Origin: Pseudomonas caspiana
GTDB lineage: Bacteria > Pseudomonadota > Gammaproteobacteria > Pseudomonadales > Pseudomonadaceae
DNA length: 33,542 bases
Reading direction: 5' to 3'
Assembly (NCBI RefSeq): GCF_002158995.1
Contig: NZ_LOHF01000020.1
Coordinates: 1 to 33,542 of the forward strand
The notes below the pieces were generated by a model. That model saw only the letters and a program-made list of their open reading frames with translations, was not told the origin of the DNA and searched no databases. The position numbers and the translations under genes were made by a program. This document shows, in pieces, positions 6,377 to 15,055 of the stretch (position 1 is its first letter; the number at the start of each line of letters is the position of its first letter).

Positions 6377-6692
6377 CGCTTAGGGCCTGTGCGGTCTCTA
6401 TACGAAACCTAAAGAGCCTTGGCATTTTCGGATTATCTTTTAAATAATTGGCAAGCTCATGTTTATCAAAACCCACAATTTCGCTGTTACTCACCTCAAG
6501 CTCCGCAATATACTTCCCATCTATCATTACCACATAATGCTCTTCAGATTGACCGAAATGGTGATGCAGAACAAACAGGCTCATAAGCCCCCCGAATTCT
6601 CTCGCAAGAAAACCCTTAATCGCGATAGCCTCATTAGAGTCGAACCATTTACGCGACCCCAGCAACTCACTCTCAATCTCTACCTTGTTCAT
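6342..6692 (-). CDS. cdiI: CdiI immunity protein for the full-length CdiA
   Basis: A 116-residue protein whose ATG (6692) follows the cdiA stop codon with no base between them (TAAATG), exactly where cdiI is expected. It has no signal peptide and is mildly acidic, with 'SLFVLHHHFGQSEEHYVVMI' around residues 38-57 and an 'AELEVSNSEIVGFDKHELANY' strand-helix segment after it. I do not recognise a named immunity family. By analogy with other CDI systems it should bind and block the CdiA-CT in the cytoplasm. The last ten or so residues (GKSGLDHDKEH) are encoded by the duplicated junction sequence, so the native C-terminus may have been replaced. Identification rests on position and coupling. Confidence 0.75.
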   Translation of the reverse strand: MNKVEIESELLGSRKWFDSNEAIAIKGFLAREFGGLMSLFVLHHHFGQSEEHYVVMIDGKYIAELEVSNSEIVGFDKHELANYLKDNPKMPRLFRFRIETAQALSGKSGLDHDKEH

Positions 6693-9600
6693 TTATATAC
6701 CCGGAAATGCCGTAACTATATTTCCAAACCTGTCAGTTTGCGTTGTAATAATTGAGGTTGCATTATTGTTTTTTAGGTAGTCCGTCCCTATAGTCCTGCC
6801 AACATCTACCTGTCTAACATACAAAACTCCATGAGTCTTGCTTTCAAGTGTTTTGACAACAGGTGAGCTAACCACCTGATTACTCTGCAACAGTTGCCGC
6901 AATTCCCCTTCAGGCATATTAAACTGACTCTTATTGGCTTTTCCGCTCAAGTGCTCCTTGAGGATATGATTCATGCCGAATTTGTTTGTACCAGTTTGAA
7001 GGTTAATCCGTGACTGCACTCGGCCAGGGACATGAATCGCAGCTTCGCCTGTCGTTTTTGAACCCCCAACAACCTCGGTCCCTTTTTTTGGAGCATTAAC
7101 CGAAACAACCGTACGCTCACCTGCAGATTTACGTTTTTGAATCCCCCCTGTCAAGATTGAAGCGGTGAACTGACCGCCCCCAATCAGGTACTGTTCAAAG
7201 TCATCAGTATCGGAAAGTTCCTTGCCCTCCATGGCGTCTGCAACACGCTTGCCGACCGCGTCGGTATACGCTGCAATCGTTTCTTCGAGCTTTTTGCCCT
7301 GCGGGGTTTCACCGACAGCTTTGGAAATAGCCAGTTGCAGCAACCCTTTGGGGCCTTGCGTGAGCGCCACCATCACTGTCACCGCTTCTTGCTGCTCGGG
7401 ATGATCCTTGATGTACTGTTTTATCGATGACATTGAGCGCAAGGTGTTCTGCGCGAGGTTTAGTGTCTCTTCATCTTCTTCGGTAATATGCGTGGATTTT
7501 AAGACTACGAGGTTTGGGTTTTTGGTCTGGTTTATAGCTTGCAGCGTGGTGTCGAGGTCCTCGACTGGTTTCAAGTCGATCTCGGCCATACTTGCGACTT
7601 CAGCCACGACAGATTCTTGAAACGCAGGGTCAGCCAAAGTTTTCATGGCCTGACTGCGGCTCATTCCACCCTGAAGCAACAAGTCCATGGTGTTTTCTGC
7701 GAACTTTTCGCCCATCAGATTGGCAGCACCGGCGTCCATTTTTCTGCCGAAGGTGCTTTCAGCTTTATTGACTACTCGAGTGAGACCTCGCGCCGCTTCC
7801 TTAAAATTCTGTTGAGCCGTTTCGTCATAGTTCCGAAGCTGGTTCGTCCACTCCTTGACCGTCACCACCGGACTCAGCACTGCGTCGGTGGAAGACTTGG
7901 TCACGTACAAATCAGTCCGATGCTCTTCGTCCCGCGTAATCTCGGACGCCTTGCTCACATCCCGATTCAGGCCAGCAGTCGAATTCTCGCCAGTGGCGGC
8001 GTCCTGACGGACGACGATGTCACCCGCGCCAATCGTGCCCCGGACCATTTGCTGACGGTCTTTTTCGTAGTTGTAGCCCTCTACGCTCCAGCCATTCGCG
8101 CCTGAATTACCTTTGCCCACCTGGCTGGAGTCTTGTTGTGCCTGACCTCCTTCAAGGCCATAGCTGCCGCCCATGTTGAGGTAGTAGGAACGCTCTTTGT
8201 CCTGACCGGCGATGTCACTGAAGCCCAATGTGCCGGTGTCCAGTTTCAGGTTGCCGGTGTTGGACGCGATGAGTGCGCCGTCGAGCTGGGTATGCTCACC
8301 TGTTTTGATGTCGAGTTTGTCTTGCGCAATGATCGAGGTTTGATTACCAACCCAGTTGGTTTTGCCGTCGGTTTTGCCGTAGCCGACAGAGCCGCTGACA
8401 GACGCGCCGTAGCCGACAACGACAGTGGCGCTGACGTCAAACTGCTTGCCGCTGGCCTTGCCGGTGTCAGGTACTGACGAGACGCTGAGGTTGCGGCCCA
8501 CATTGCCGGTCACGTCTTTACCGCTTAGCTGGGCGCCAGCAATTGTCGTATCTCGGCCACTTTCAAATCCGAGCTGATTACCCGCGAGAAGATAGGCACC
8601 CTGTTGCTGCTTGCCCTCACGATCCAGTTCGCCGCGACCGATGTTTACGCTGGCATAGAAGCCAATCCCGCTCGGGCCAACGGCGATACCGCCCTCAGCG
8701 CCGCCGCTGTGGCGGTCATCCTGGCTGGAGGACTCATTCTGGGCGGCACGAATCGTAAGGTCGTTGGCGGCCTTGAGGTAAAAGTTTCTGACTGCTGCGG
8801 CCTGAGTTCCGATCAGTGCGAGGTCGCGACGGGCTTCAAGATTGATGTCACGGCCAGCGTTGAGTTGCGAAGCCTGGGACGTGCCCTGCATGCCTTCCTG
8901 CGTAGCAATACCGGTGCTGCCGCCGATGCCGATCTTGAAGCCACCAGTGGTGCCGCCTTTGAGCCCACCTTTGCTTTGGGTCTGTTCGCCCTCGCTGTCC
9001 TGGCTACCTTTGGCGACGTCGAAGGTGACGTCCCGACCCTGGACGTTGATGTCACGCCCTGCCTGGAAATTACTGCCACGGACCGTGACGTCATTGCCAG
9101 CAAGCACGCTGATGTCGTTGCCCGCGACCATCGTTGAGCCACGGTTACTGTTGATGACCTGGCTTACAGACTGACTCTGACTGGAGTTGCCAATGCTGCC
9201 GTCAGCGGTTGGACCGGAGAAGAACTGGTTCACACCGTCTACGGCTTTCAGGGTGCTAGAGGCTTTGCTGGTGTTGTCCTCGCCTTTACCTGCGCCGTTA
9301 ACGGCGTCAACCATGTTGCCGTAGTTGTAGCTGACAGTCGTGGTCGTACCGCTGCGCTTGGCACTTTGGCTGCTGGCACTTTCGCTGCGCTCACCAGCTG
9401 CATCGATCGTTATGTCGCGACCGGCCTGCAGAGCGATGTCATTTTCAGCGTAGAGGTCTGATCCTCGCTGAGTGATATCGCGCCCGGAATTGACGACGAT
9501 ATCCTGACCCGCATCAATGTGGCTGGCCGCTGCGGTTTGCTGCGATTCCCGGTTTTTGTTCTTGAGCGTTTCCTGGCCCACGAACGTGGTATAGCCGTTT

Positions 9601-12600
9601 CGGTCAGCATCTTGCTTGAGGCCGAAGCTTTTCTTGGTTTCCCAGCTTGAGGTCTGCTGCTGACTGCTGCTGGCCAGCACATTCGTGTCACGGCCAGCGT
9701 TCAGGTTGACCGTACGGCCAGCCCCGACATCGCTACCCACTACATTGATGTCGCGAGCCGCATCAATGTTGACGTCCCGTTGAGCGCCAACATAACTACC
9801 TGCACTGGTGGAACTGGTGACTTCGCGACCTGCCTTTTTAGAAGAGCTGAGGGTGATATCGCCGCCCCACGAAGGGGTGCCGACCATCAGCCCAAACGCA
9901 TCGCCCCCCGACAAACCGAACTTTTTCTTGTACTGCTCGGTCATGCTGTAAGCAGTGTTCTGGGCAGAATCCAAGCGGACATCACCCGTATCTTTCACTA
10001 ACCCGGCTCGCAACTCGGCATCGTTACCTGCCGTGGCGCTACTGGCGCGCAGACTCAGGTCATTACCTGTCGCGATGATCAAATCGTTGCCAGCCTCAAG
10101 CTCACTACCTGCTTGAGTCGCAGTGGTTTGCAGCTGGGTTTTGCCGCTCTTGGAAAGCCCCAGGAAACCAGACTTGGTTTTCTTGCTGTAAGAGCCAGAC
10201 TCCTCGACACCCGATGTAATCGATACGTCGTTAGTGGCGCCGAGCAGCAGATCGTTACCCGCTTTGAGCTGACTGCCCACGATAGCTACATCGCGACCAC
10301 CATTGATGCTCACTGCACCTTTGGCGTCCTGGCTGGCGTTGACCGTCAGGTCGTTACCAGCCTCAATGACGGAGCCGACATTCGTCGAGTTATAGCTCTC
10401 GGTTTCACGAGTGCTGCTGCGGCCAAATGAGCCGGTCTTCTTTTTCTTGAAGTACGAATAGGCTTCGTCTTGAGCCGATGCAATTACGACGTCCTGCCCG
10501 GCATCAAGACTTACGTTACCGCCACCGTTGACACGACTGCCAATGATGCCGAGGTCAGTGCCTGCGCCAAGAGCGACGTTCTGACCCGCCTTAAGCACAC
10601 TCGACACCTGGCTCACATGATCTTCCTGAGCCTTAACCTTTTTGCTCTTGCTGTACGAATGCTGCTCATCCGCCGCGGAGGCGATGTTGAGGTTTTCGGC
10701 AGCGTCCAGGGTCAGGTTGCGCTGGGCGCTGATCTGGCTGGCGACGGCGCTGATGTTGCGGGCGGCGACGACCTGGAAGTCGCGACCGGCTTCTACAACG
10801 GAGCCGTATTGGGTGATGTTCTGGCGGGTGGAACGCGTGCCGACGGCGCCGCTGTTTTCTTGCTGGGCGGAGACGATGTTGACGTCGCGTCCGGCCTGAA
10901 TGGTGGTGTCACCGCCACTCTTGATCACGCTGCCGATGCTGTTGACGTCGCGTTTGGCCTGCATCGTGAGGGTGTCGGCGGCTTCGATGCGCGCGGCGTT
11001 ATTGACGAACTGGGTGCGCTCGGAGCGGTAGCCGCTGTCGCTTTGATGCGTCGTGACGCTGCGCTCGTTGAGCAGGTCGCCATTGACGGCGACGAGTTCG
11101 ACGTTGCGTCCGGCGATCACGCCGCCTGCGGTGTTGGTCAGGTTGTTGTTGGCGCGCATTTGCAGCAGGTTGCCCGCCTCGACCAGACCTGAGTTGGTCA
11201 GGTTGCCGCCAGCGCTGACGCCGAGATTGTTGGTGGCGCGCAAGGTGCCGCTGTTGTTGAGGTTCTGGCCGCTGATCAGGGAAACATCGTTGCCGGTGAT
11301 CAATGCGCCGTTAGGAGCGAGCCGGTTGTTGGCCTGGGCCATATACAGGACGGGCACGAGCACTTTTTGACCCGCGACTTCGTGCTGTTCCATCCATACG
11401 ATGTCGTGGGTCAGCGCCGCGACTTGCTCGCCTGTCAGGCTCACGCCCACGGAAAGATTAAGGGCGTCCTTACTGGCGATGGCGTTGTCCATCAGGTACT
11501 TGAACAGACCTGCATCGCTGGTCTGGCCGTCAATGAAACGCTGGCCGGTGCGGGCAATGACGGCTTGCTGGATAAGTTTCTGCTCGTAGTAACCATCACC
11601 CAGACGTTTCTGGGCCTCGTCCGGGTTGTAGCCGAGCTTGTCGAGCATGTAATCCGAGCTCAGGAAGCGGCCCAGATTGGTGAACGCGGGATCGCTTTCG
11701 ATCAGGTACTTTTGCGGATTGGCGGCGAACTGGCTGGTGGGCAGCTGGAAGCCGGGCAGGTTTATCGGGTTGACCGCTTGCTGTCCCAGGTCCGGGGCGA
11801 GTTGTGGATTGAGCGCCACGACAGTGGAGTAACCCGGCTCGCTGGTGTCGGTTTTTGCACCGCTGCCCACGTAGGTGTAGCCACCGCGCACGACGGAGTT
11901 GTCGATGCCGTTTTTGGCCTGAACGTTGACTGCTCCGCCTGCCTGAATGATGGCCGAGTAGCTTTGGTCAGGTGCTGCCAGTTGGGTAGTCTTCGCCAAC
12001 TCGGCTTTTTCGCCTTCGGTGCGACCAATGAAGGTCGCCAGTGCACCTTCAAGACCACCCAGAGCATTTTTGTTGTAGCCGGGGCTGTCGATTGAGTATT
12101 GCTGAGTAAAAGCGCTGGCCAGTTGCTGCATGAAACCAGGGCTACGGGTTCGCTCTTCTACAAAAATACGGTCGGTCTGAGTGTCGTGGGTTTCAATGGC
12201 GGTGTTGGTTACATCATCAAAGATGGCCGTGAGGTCGCCGCCGGCAGCGATGCTACTGCTGCTGTTGAGCAGACTCCCGCCGGTCAACAGCATGCTGCCA
12301 CCGGAGGTGATGCTTGACGCGGCGCTGGCTTCGGTAACGGCCAGATGATCACGCTGGCTGATCAGAAAGGGGCGATGCTGCTTGCCACCGTCACAGTCAC
12401 CCGCGTTCACACCTTCGATGCATGCCGTTGGCGTGATGGAAGCGCTGTATATCCCGGACTCTACAGTCAGAATGGTCCGGATATTTTCGATGGTGCTGGC
12501 TGCCAGACTGAGCGTGCCGTCGGCCTGAATATTCGAGGAGCTATTGGTGATGCTGGTGGCCAACCCGCCCAGACCGTCACGATCGACAAGCAAGTTGCCC

Positions 12601-15023
12601 ATCGCGTAGATGTCGGATGCAACGTTATTCAGTTCATCAACCTGCAGGCTGATATTGCCGCCGCTGAAAATCAGTGCATGGTCGTTGAGCAGGCTGCCAG
12701 TGCTGACCGTCAGCACCTGGCCTGCAGCCAGGGTGCCGAGGTTGCTAACCCGTGGGGCGTTGATGCCAAGGGCTGTCGCGGAGGTGATGCGACCGCTGTT
12801 GGTCAACTGATCGGTGAGGGTCAGATCGACGCGGCCATCACTGGCAATGACGCCATTGGTTGACCAGTTAGCGCCTCTGCCGACGAAGCTGTTGGTCCCC
12901 AGAAGTTGACCCGTTGCGGTTTGCTGGAAATTGCCGACATCAAGCGTCAGGTTGGCAGCCTGAATCACGCTGCTGTTGGTCCAGGCGGCTTTGTTGAACG
13001 TCAAGCCACCCCGAGTGACCAGGCTGCCACCCACGTTGTCGAGGGCCAGTCCGGAGACATCCAGTGCACCGGTACCGACATGCAGAACGCTGCCGTTGAT
13101 GTTCTGAAAACTGCCCGCGGCCAGGCTCAGGTCAGTGTTGGCGGACTCAAGTGCGCCGCCGCTGTTGTCCAGCAGGCCACCAATGGCGAAGCGACTGTTA
13201 CCTGTAAGCCCCAAGGAGCGAATCTGCCCGTTGCTGTTGTCCAGGGTGGACGCGCTGAGATCCAGGTTTGAGCCACTTTCGATGACACCTGCACGGTTGT
13301 TGATTGCACCTGCACGGACGGTCATCCCACCGCCACTGCTGATATAACCGTCTGAACCATTGAGCAGATTATCGGCCGTCAGCGTCATGCCCCCGTCGCT
13401 GAGCAATTGGCCTTTGTTCTGGTTATCCAGTATCGAGGTGCTGGCGATCAATGTCTGACCGGCAGCGAAGATGCCGCCATTGTTGACCAGCGCTTGACCG
13501 GCCGTTGCCGACAGATTACGGCTGGCGATCACGTTGCCGGTGTTGGTGACGGTTTGGCCATTGAGGCTGATGTCGCCGTTGGCGTTACGGGAGTTATCCG
13601 CGTTGACGCCCGCCTGTAAGGTGCCGCTGTTGTCCACGACCTGCGATGCGGTGGTCGTGAGGTTGCGGCTGGCAACCACAGTGCCCGTATTGGTGATGGA
13701 CGTACCGGCGAGGCCTACATTGCCCGCATCGACGGCGCTGTTGGCAGCGGTGGTGGCCTGGATCGCGCCACTGTTTGTCAGCGATTGTTCCGCGGTGGCG
13801 CTGAGGTTGCGGGTGGCGACAACGTTGCCGGTGTTATTGATGTTTTTGCCATTCAGGCTGACGTCGCCGGTGGCGTTGCGGGTATTGTCAGGGTTGATGC
13901 CCGCCTGAACAGTGCCGCTGTTGGTCAACTGACCGCCGCTGCTCAGTTTGATGCTGTCACGGGCGGCCAGGACCTTCTGGTTCTTGAGGCTGCCACGGGT
14001 TTGCACGTTTGCCGAAGTACCGGCGTAGATCGAGTCCTGGGCATCAAGGCTGGCAGCATTGACGTTGACTGCGCCGCTGGCGGCCGCCTTGGCCATGGTC
14101 AAATGGCCGTTGGCGTCGATTTGCATGTCGCCGCCGCTGGCAGCCATATCGCCAGCCAGTTTTACCCCGACACCTTTCTCTGTGCCGACCAGTTTGATGG
14201 TGTTGGCGTACATGCCGCCCAGTGCCGACGAGTCAATCGCCAACGCCGGCTTCTCAGCATCGTTGCCCGCGCGTGCCGTGGTGGCCAGCGTGTCAGCATT
14301 AACGTCGTTGGCACCTGCGACAACGTTCAGCTGTTTCGCGTAAATATTGGCGTTGATTTTTGCCGAACGGGTGATGATATCGAACTGATCGACATTGTCG
14401 GCGTTAAGGCCATCGCCTTCGATGTTGATACTGCCGCCATCAACTTCGAAACGATCAAGCTTGCCATTACCATCCAGCACAGGCTTACCGGTGCTGAGGG
14501 TGACACGAGGCGTATTGATAAATCCGCAACCGTTACAGGTCACGCCGTAAGGGTTGGCAATAATGACCCGCGCCGACTTGCCTGCTACTTCGGTGTAGCC
14601 ATTGAGCTGGCTGGCGCTGCCGCCGTTGACTTCGTTAAGAATGACACCTGCTGCTTTGCCGCCCAACTGGCTGTTGCCGTTGATATAGCCAGCCAACTGA
14701 GTGTTCTGCGCGGCACTGGTGGAGTTGTTGAGGATCACACCTTCCTTGCCGACGTTGTAATCCTTGAACTGGTTATGAGACAGCCCCGCCGCATTGGGGG
14801 CCGCAATATTGATCACCGGGACGCCATTCGCGGCCTGCCCCACGCTGGTGTTGGTGCCGCCGCTGACTGCAACTCCGCCCGCCTGCGCCCAGATCGGCTG
14901 CCAGAACATGACGTTGACCATCAGCAACGCCAACGCACGTTTGGACACGCCTAAAAAGCGCTTGCGTGGCTTCAACTCAGCAGAAGGTTGGCGGGCCAGA
15001 AGTGCAAATTGATGAACGTCCAT
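6693..15023 (-). CDS. cdiA: CdiA/FhaB-type two-partner-secretion toxin
   Basis: A 2776-residue exoprotein. Residues 1-47 are an extended signal peptide (basic segment near 18-30, then the hydrophobic ALALLMVNVMFWQPIWAQA). Residues about 50-330 form the TPS haemagglutination domain, including ANPYGVTCNGCGFINTPRV (about 156-174). FHA-type repeats follow, with three copies of a 49-residue unit at about 370-516. Residues about 950-1215 interrupt the repeats and contain FLSSDYMLDKLGYNPDEAQK (about 1118), typical of the CdiA receptor-binding region. A second FHA repeat block rich in 'AGRD/AGND' spans about 1230-2190. The pretoxin region (about 2300-2630) has no VENN motif. The C-terminal toxin begins after SVNAPKKG (about 2635); its MNHILKEHL, YVRQVDVGRTIGTD and TQTDRFGNIVTAFPG segments resemble RNase-like CT domains (inferred). 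It is 32 bases downstream of cdiB and abuts cdiI. Confidence 0.93.
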   Translation of the reverse strand: MDVHQFALLARQPSAELKPRKRFLGVSKRALALLMVNVMFWQPIWAQAGGVAVSGGTNTSVGQAANGVPVINIAAPNAAGLSHNQFKDYNVGKEGVILNNSTSAAQNTQLAGYINGNSQLGGKAAGVILNEVNGGSASQLNGYTEVAGKSARVIIANPYGVTCNGCGFINTPRVTLSTGKPVLDGNGKLDRFEVDGGSINIEGDGLNADNVDQFDIITRSAKINANIYAKQLNVVAGANDVNADTLATTARAGNDAEKPALAIDSSALGGMYANTIKLVGTEKGVGVKLAGDMAASGGDMQIDANGHLTMAKAAASGAVNVNAASLDAQDSIYAGTSANVQTRGSLKNQKVLAARDSIKLSSGGQLTNSGTVQAGINPDNTRNATGDVSLNGKNINNTGNVVATRNLSATAEQSLTNSGAIQATTAANSAVDAGNVGLAGTSITNTGTVVASRNLTTTASQVVDNSGTLQAGVNADNSRNANGDISLNGQTVTNTGNVIASRNLSATAGQALVNNGGIFAAGQTLIASTSILDNQNKGQLLSDGGMTLTADNLLNGSDGYISSGGGMTVRAGAINNRAGVIESGSNLDLSASTLDNSNGQIRSLGLTGNSRFAIGGLLDNSGGALESANTDLSLAAGSFQNINGSVLHVGTGALDVSGLALDNVGGSLVTRGGLTFNKAAWTNSSVIQAANLTLDVGNFQQTATGQLLGTNSFVGRGANWSTNGVIASDGRVDLTLTDQLTNSGRITSATALGINAPRVSNLGTLAAGQVLTVSTGSLLNDHALIFSGGNISLQVDELNNVASDIYAMGNLLVDRDGLGGLATSITNSSSNIQADGTLSLAASTIENIRTILTVESGIYSASITPTACIEGVNAGDCDGGKQHRPFLISQRDHLAVTEASAASSITSGGSMLLTGGSLLNSSSSIAAGGDLTAIFDDVTNTAIETHDTQTDRIFVEERTRSPGFMQQLASAFTQQYSIDSPGYNKNALGGLEGALATFIGRTEGEKAELAKTTQLAAPDQSYSAIIQAGGAVNVQAKNGIDNSVVRGGYTYVGSGAKTDTSEPGYSTVVALNPQLAPDLGQQAVNPINLPGFQLPTSQFAANPQKYLIESDPAFTNLGRFLSSDYMLDKLGYNPDEAQKRLGDGYYEQKLIQQAVIARTGQRFIDGQTSDAGLFKYLMDNAIASKDALNLSVGVSLTGEQVAALTHDIVWMEQHEVAGQKVLVPVLYMAQANNRLAPNGALITGNDVSLISGQNLNNSGTLRATNNLGVSAGGNLTNSGLVEAGNLLQMRANNNLTNTAGGVIAGRNVELVAVNGDLLNERSVTTHQSDSGYRSERTQFVNNAARIEAADTLTMQAKRDVNSIGSVIKSGGDTTIQAGRDVNIVSAQQENSGAVGTRSTRQNITQYGSVVEAGRDFQVVAARNISAVASQISAQRNLTLDAAENLNIASAADEQHSYSKSKKVKAQEDHVSQVSSVLKAGQNVALGAGTDLGIIGSRVNGGGNVSLDAGQDVVIASAQDEAYSYFKKKKTGSFGRSSTRETESYNSTNVGSVIEAGNDLTVNASQDAKGAVSINGGRDVAIVGSQLKAGNDLLLGATNDVSITSGVEESGSYSKKTKSGFLGLSKSGKTQLQTTATQAGSELEAGNDLIIATGNDLSLRASSATAGNDAELRAGLVKDTGDVRLDSAQNTAYSMTEQYKKKFGLSGGDAFGLMVGTPSWGGDITLSSSKKAGREVTSSTSAGSYVGAQRDVNIDAARDINVVGSDVGAGRTVNLNAGRDTNVLASSSQQQTSSWETKKSFGLKQDADRNGYTTFVGQETLKNKNRESQQTAAASHIDAGQDIVVNSGRDITQRGSDLYAENDIALQAGRDITIDAAGERSESASSQSAKRSGTTTTVSYNYGNMVDAVNGAGKGEDNTSKASSTLKAVDGVNQFFSGPTADGSIGNSSQSQSVSQVINSNRGSTMVAGNDISVLAGNDVTVRGSNFQAGRDINVQGRDVTFDVAKGSQDSEGEQTQSKGGLKGGTTGGFKIGIGGSTGIATQEGMQGTSQASQLNAGRDINLEARRDLALIGTQAAAVRNFYLKAANDLTIRAAQNESSSQDDRHSGGAEGGIAVGPSGIGFYASVNIGRGELDREGKQQQGAYLLAGNQLGFESGRDTTIAGAQLSGKDVTGNVGRNLSVSSVPDTGKASGKQFDVSATVVVGYGASVSGSVGYGKTDGKTNWVGNQTSIIAQDKLDIKTGEHTQLDGALIASNTGNLKLDTGTLGFSDIAGQDKERSYYLNMGGSYGLEGGQAQQDSSQVGKGNSGANGWSVEGYNYEKDRQQMVRGTIGAGDIVVRQDAATGENSTAGLNRDVSKASEITRDEEHRTDLYVTKSSTDAVLSPVVTVKEWTNQLRNYDETAQQNFKEAARGLTRVVNKAESTFGRKMDAGAANLMGEKFAENTMDLLLQGGMSRSQAMKTLADPAFQESVVAEVASMAEIDLKPVEDLDTTLQAINQTKNPNLVVLKSTHITEEDEETLNLAQNTLRSMSSIKQYIKDHPEQQEAVTVMVALTQGPKGLLQLAISKAVGETPQGKKLEETIAAYTDAVGKRVADAMEGKELSDTDDFEQYLIGGGQFTASILTGGIQKRKSAGERTVVSVNAPKKGTEVVGGSKTTGEAAIHVPGRVQSRINLQTGTNKFGMNHILKEHLSGKANKSQFNMPEGELRQLLQSNQVVSSPVVKTLESKTHGVLYVRQVDVGRTIGTDYLKNNNATSIITTQTDRFGNIVTAFPGI
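13475..13914 (-). repeat. Three tandem 147-bp repeats within cdiA
   Basis: Three consecutive units of about 49 residues encode the pattern G-x-[VIL]-QA, a short variable linker, a 'DVSLNGKNINNTGNVVATRN' type core, and a '[LT]SATAxQxLxNS' end. The first and third units are closer to each other than either is to the middle one. Such units extend the beta-helical stalk, and copy number can change by recombination. Confidence 0.75.
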
Positions 15024-15055
15024 TTTCGAAGTCTCGCGGCAACAAATTTGATTAA

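Noticed and set aside
13785..14954. 389-codon plus-strand frame opposite cdiA, and similar ones at 10470-11192 and 11367-12095
   Set aside because: They lie antisense to a clear coding frame of a repetitive, GC-rich protein; they have no recognisable domains or ribosome binding sites.
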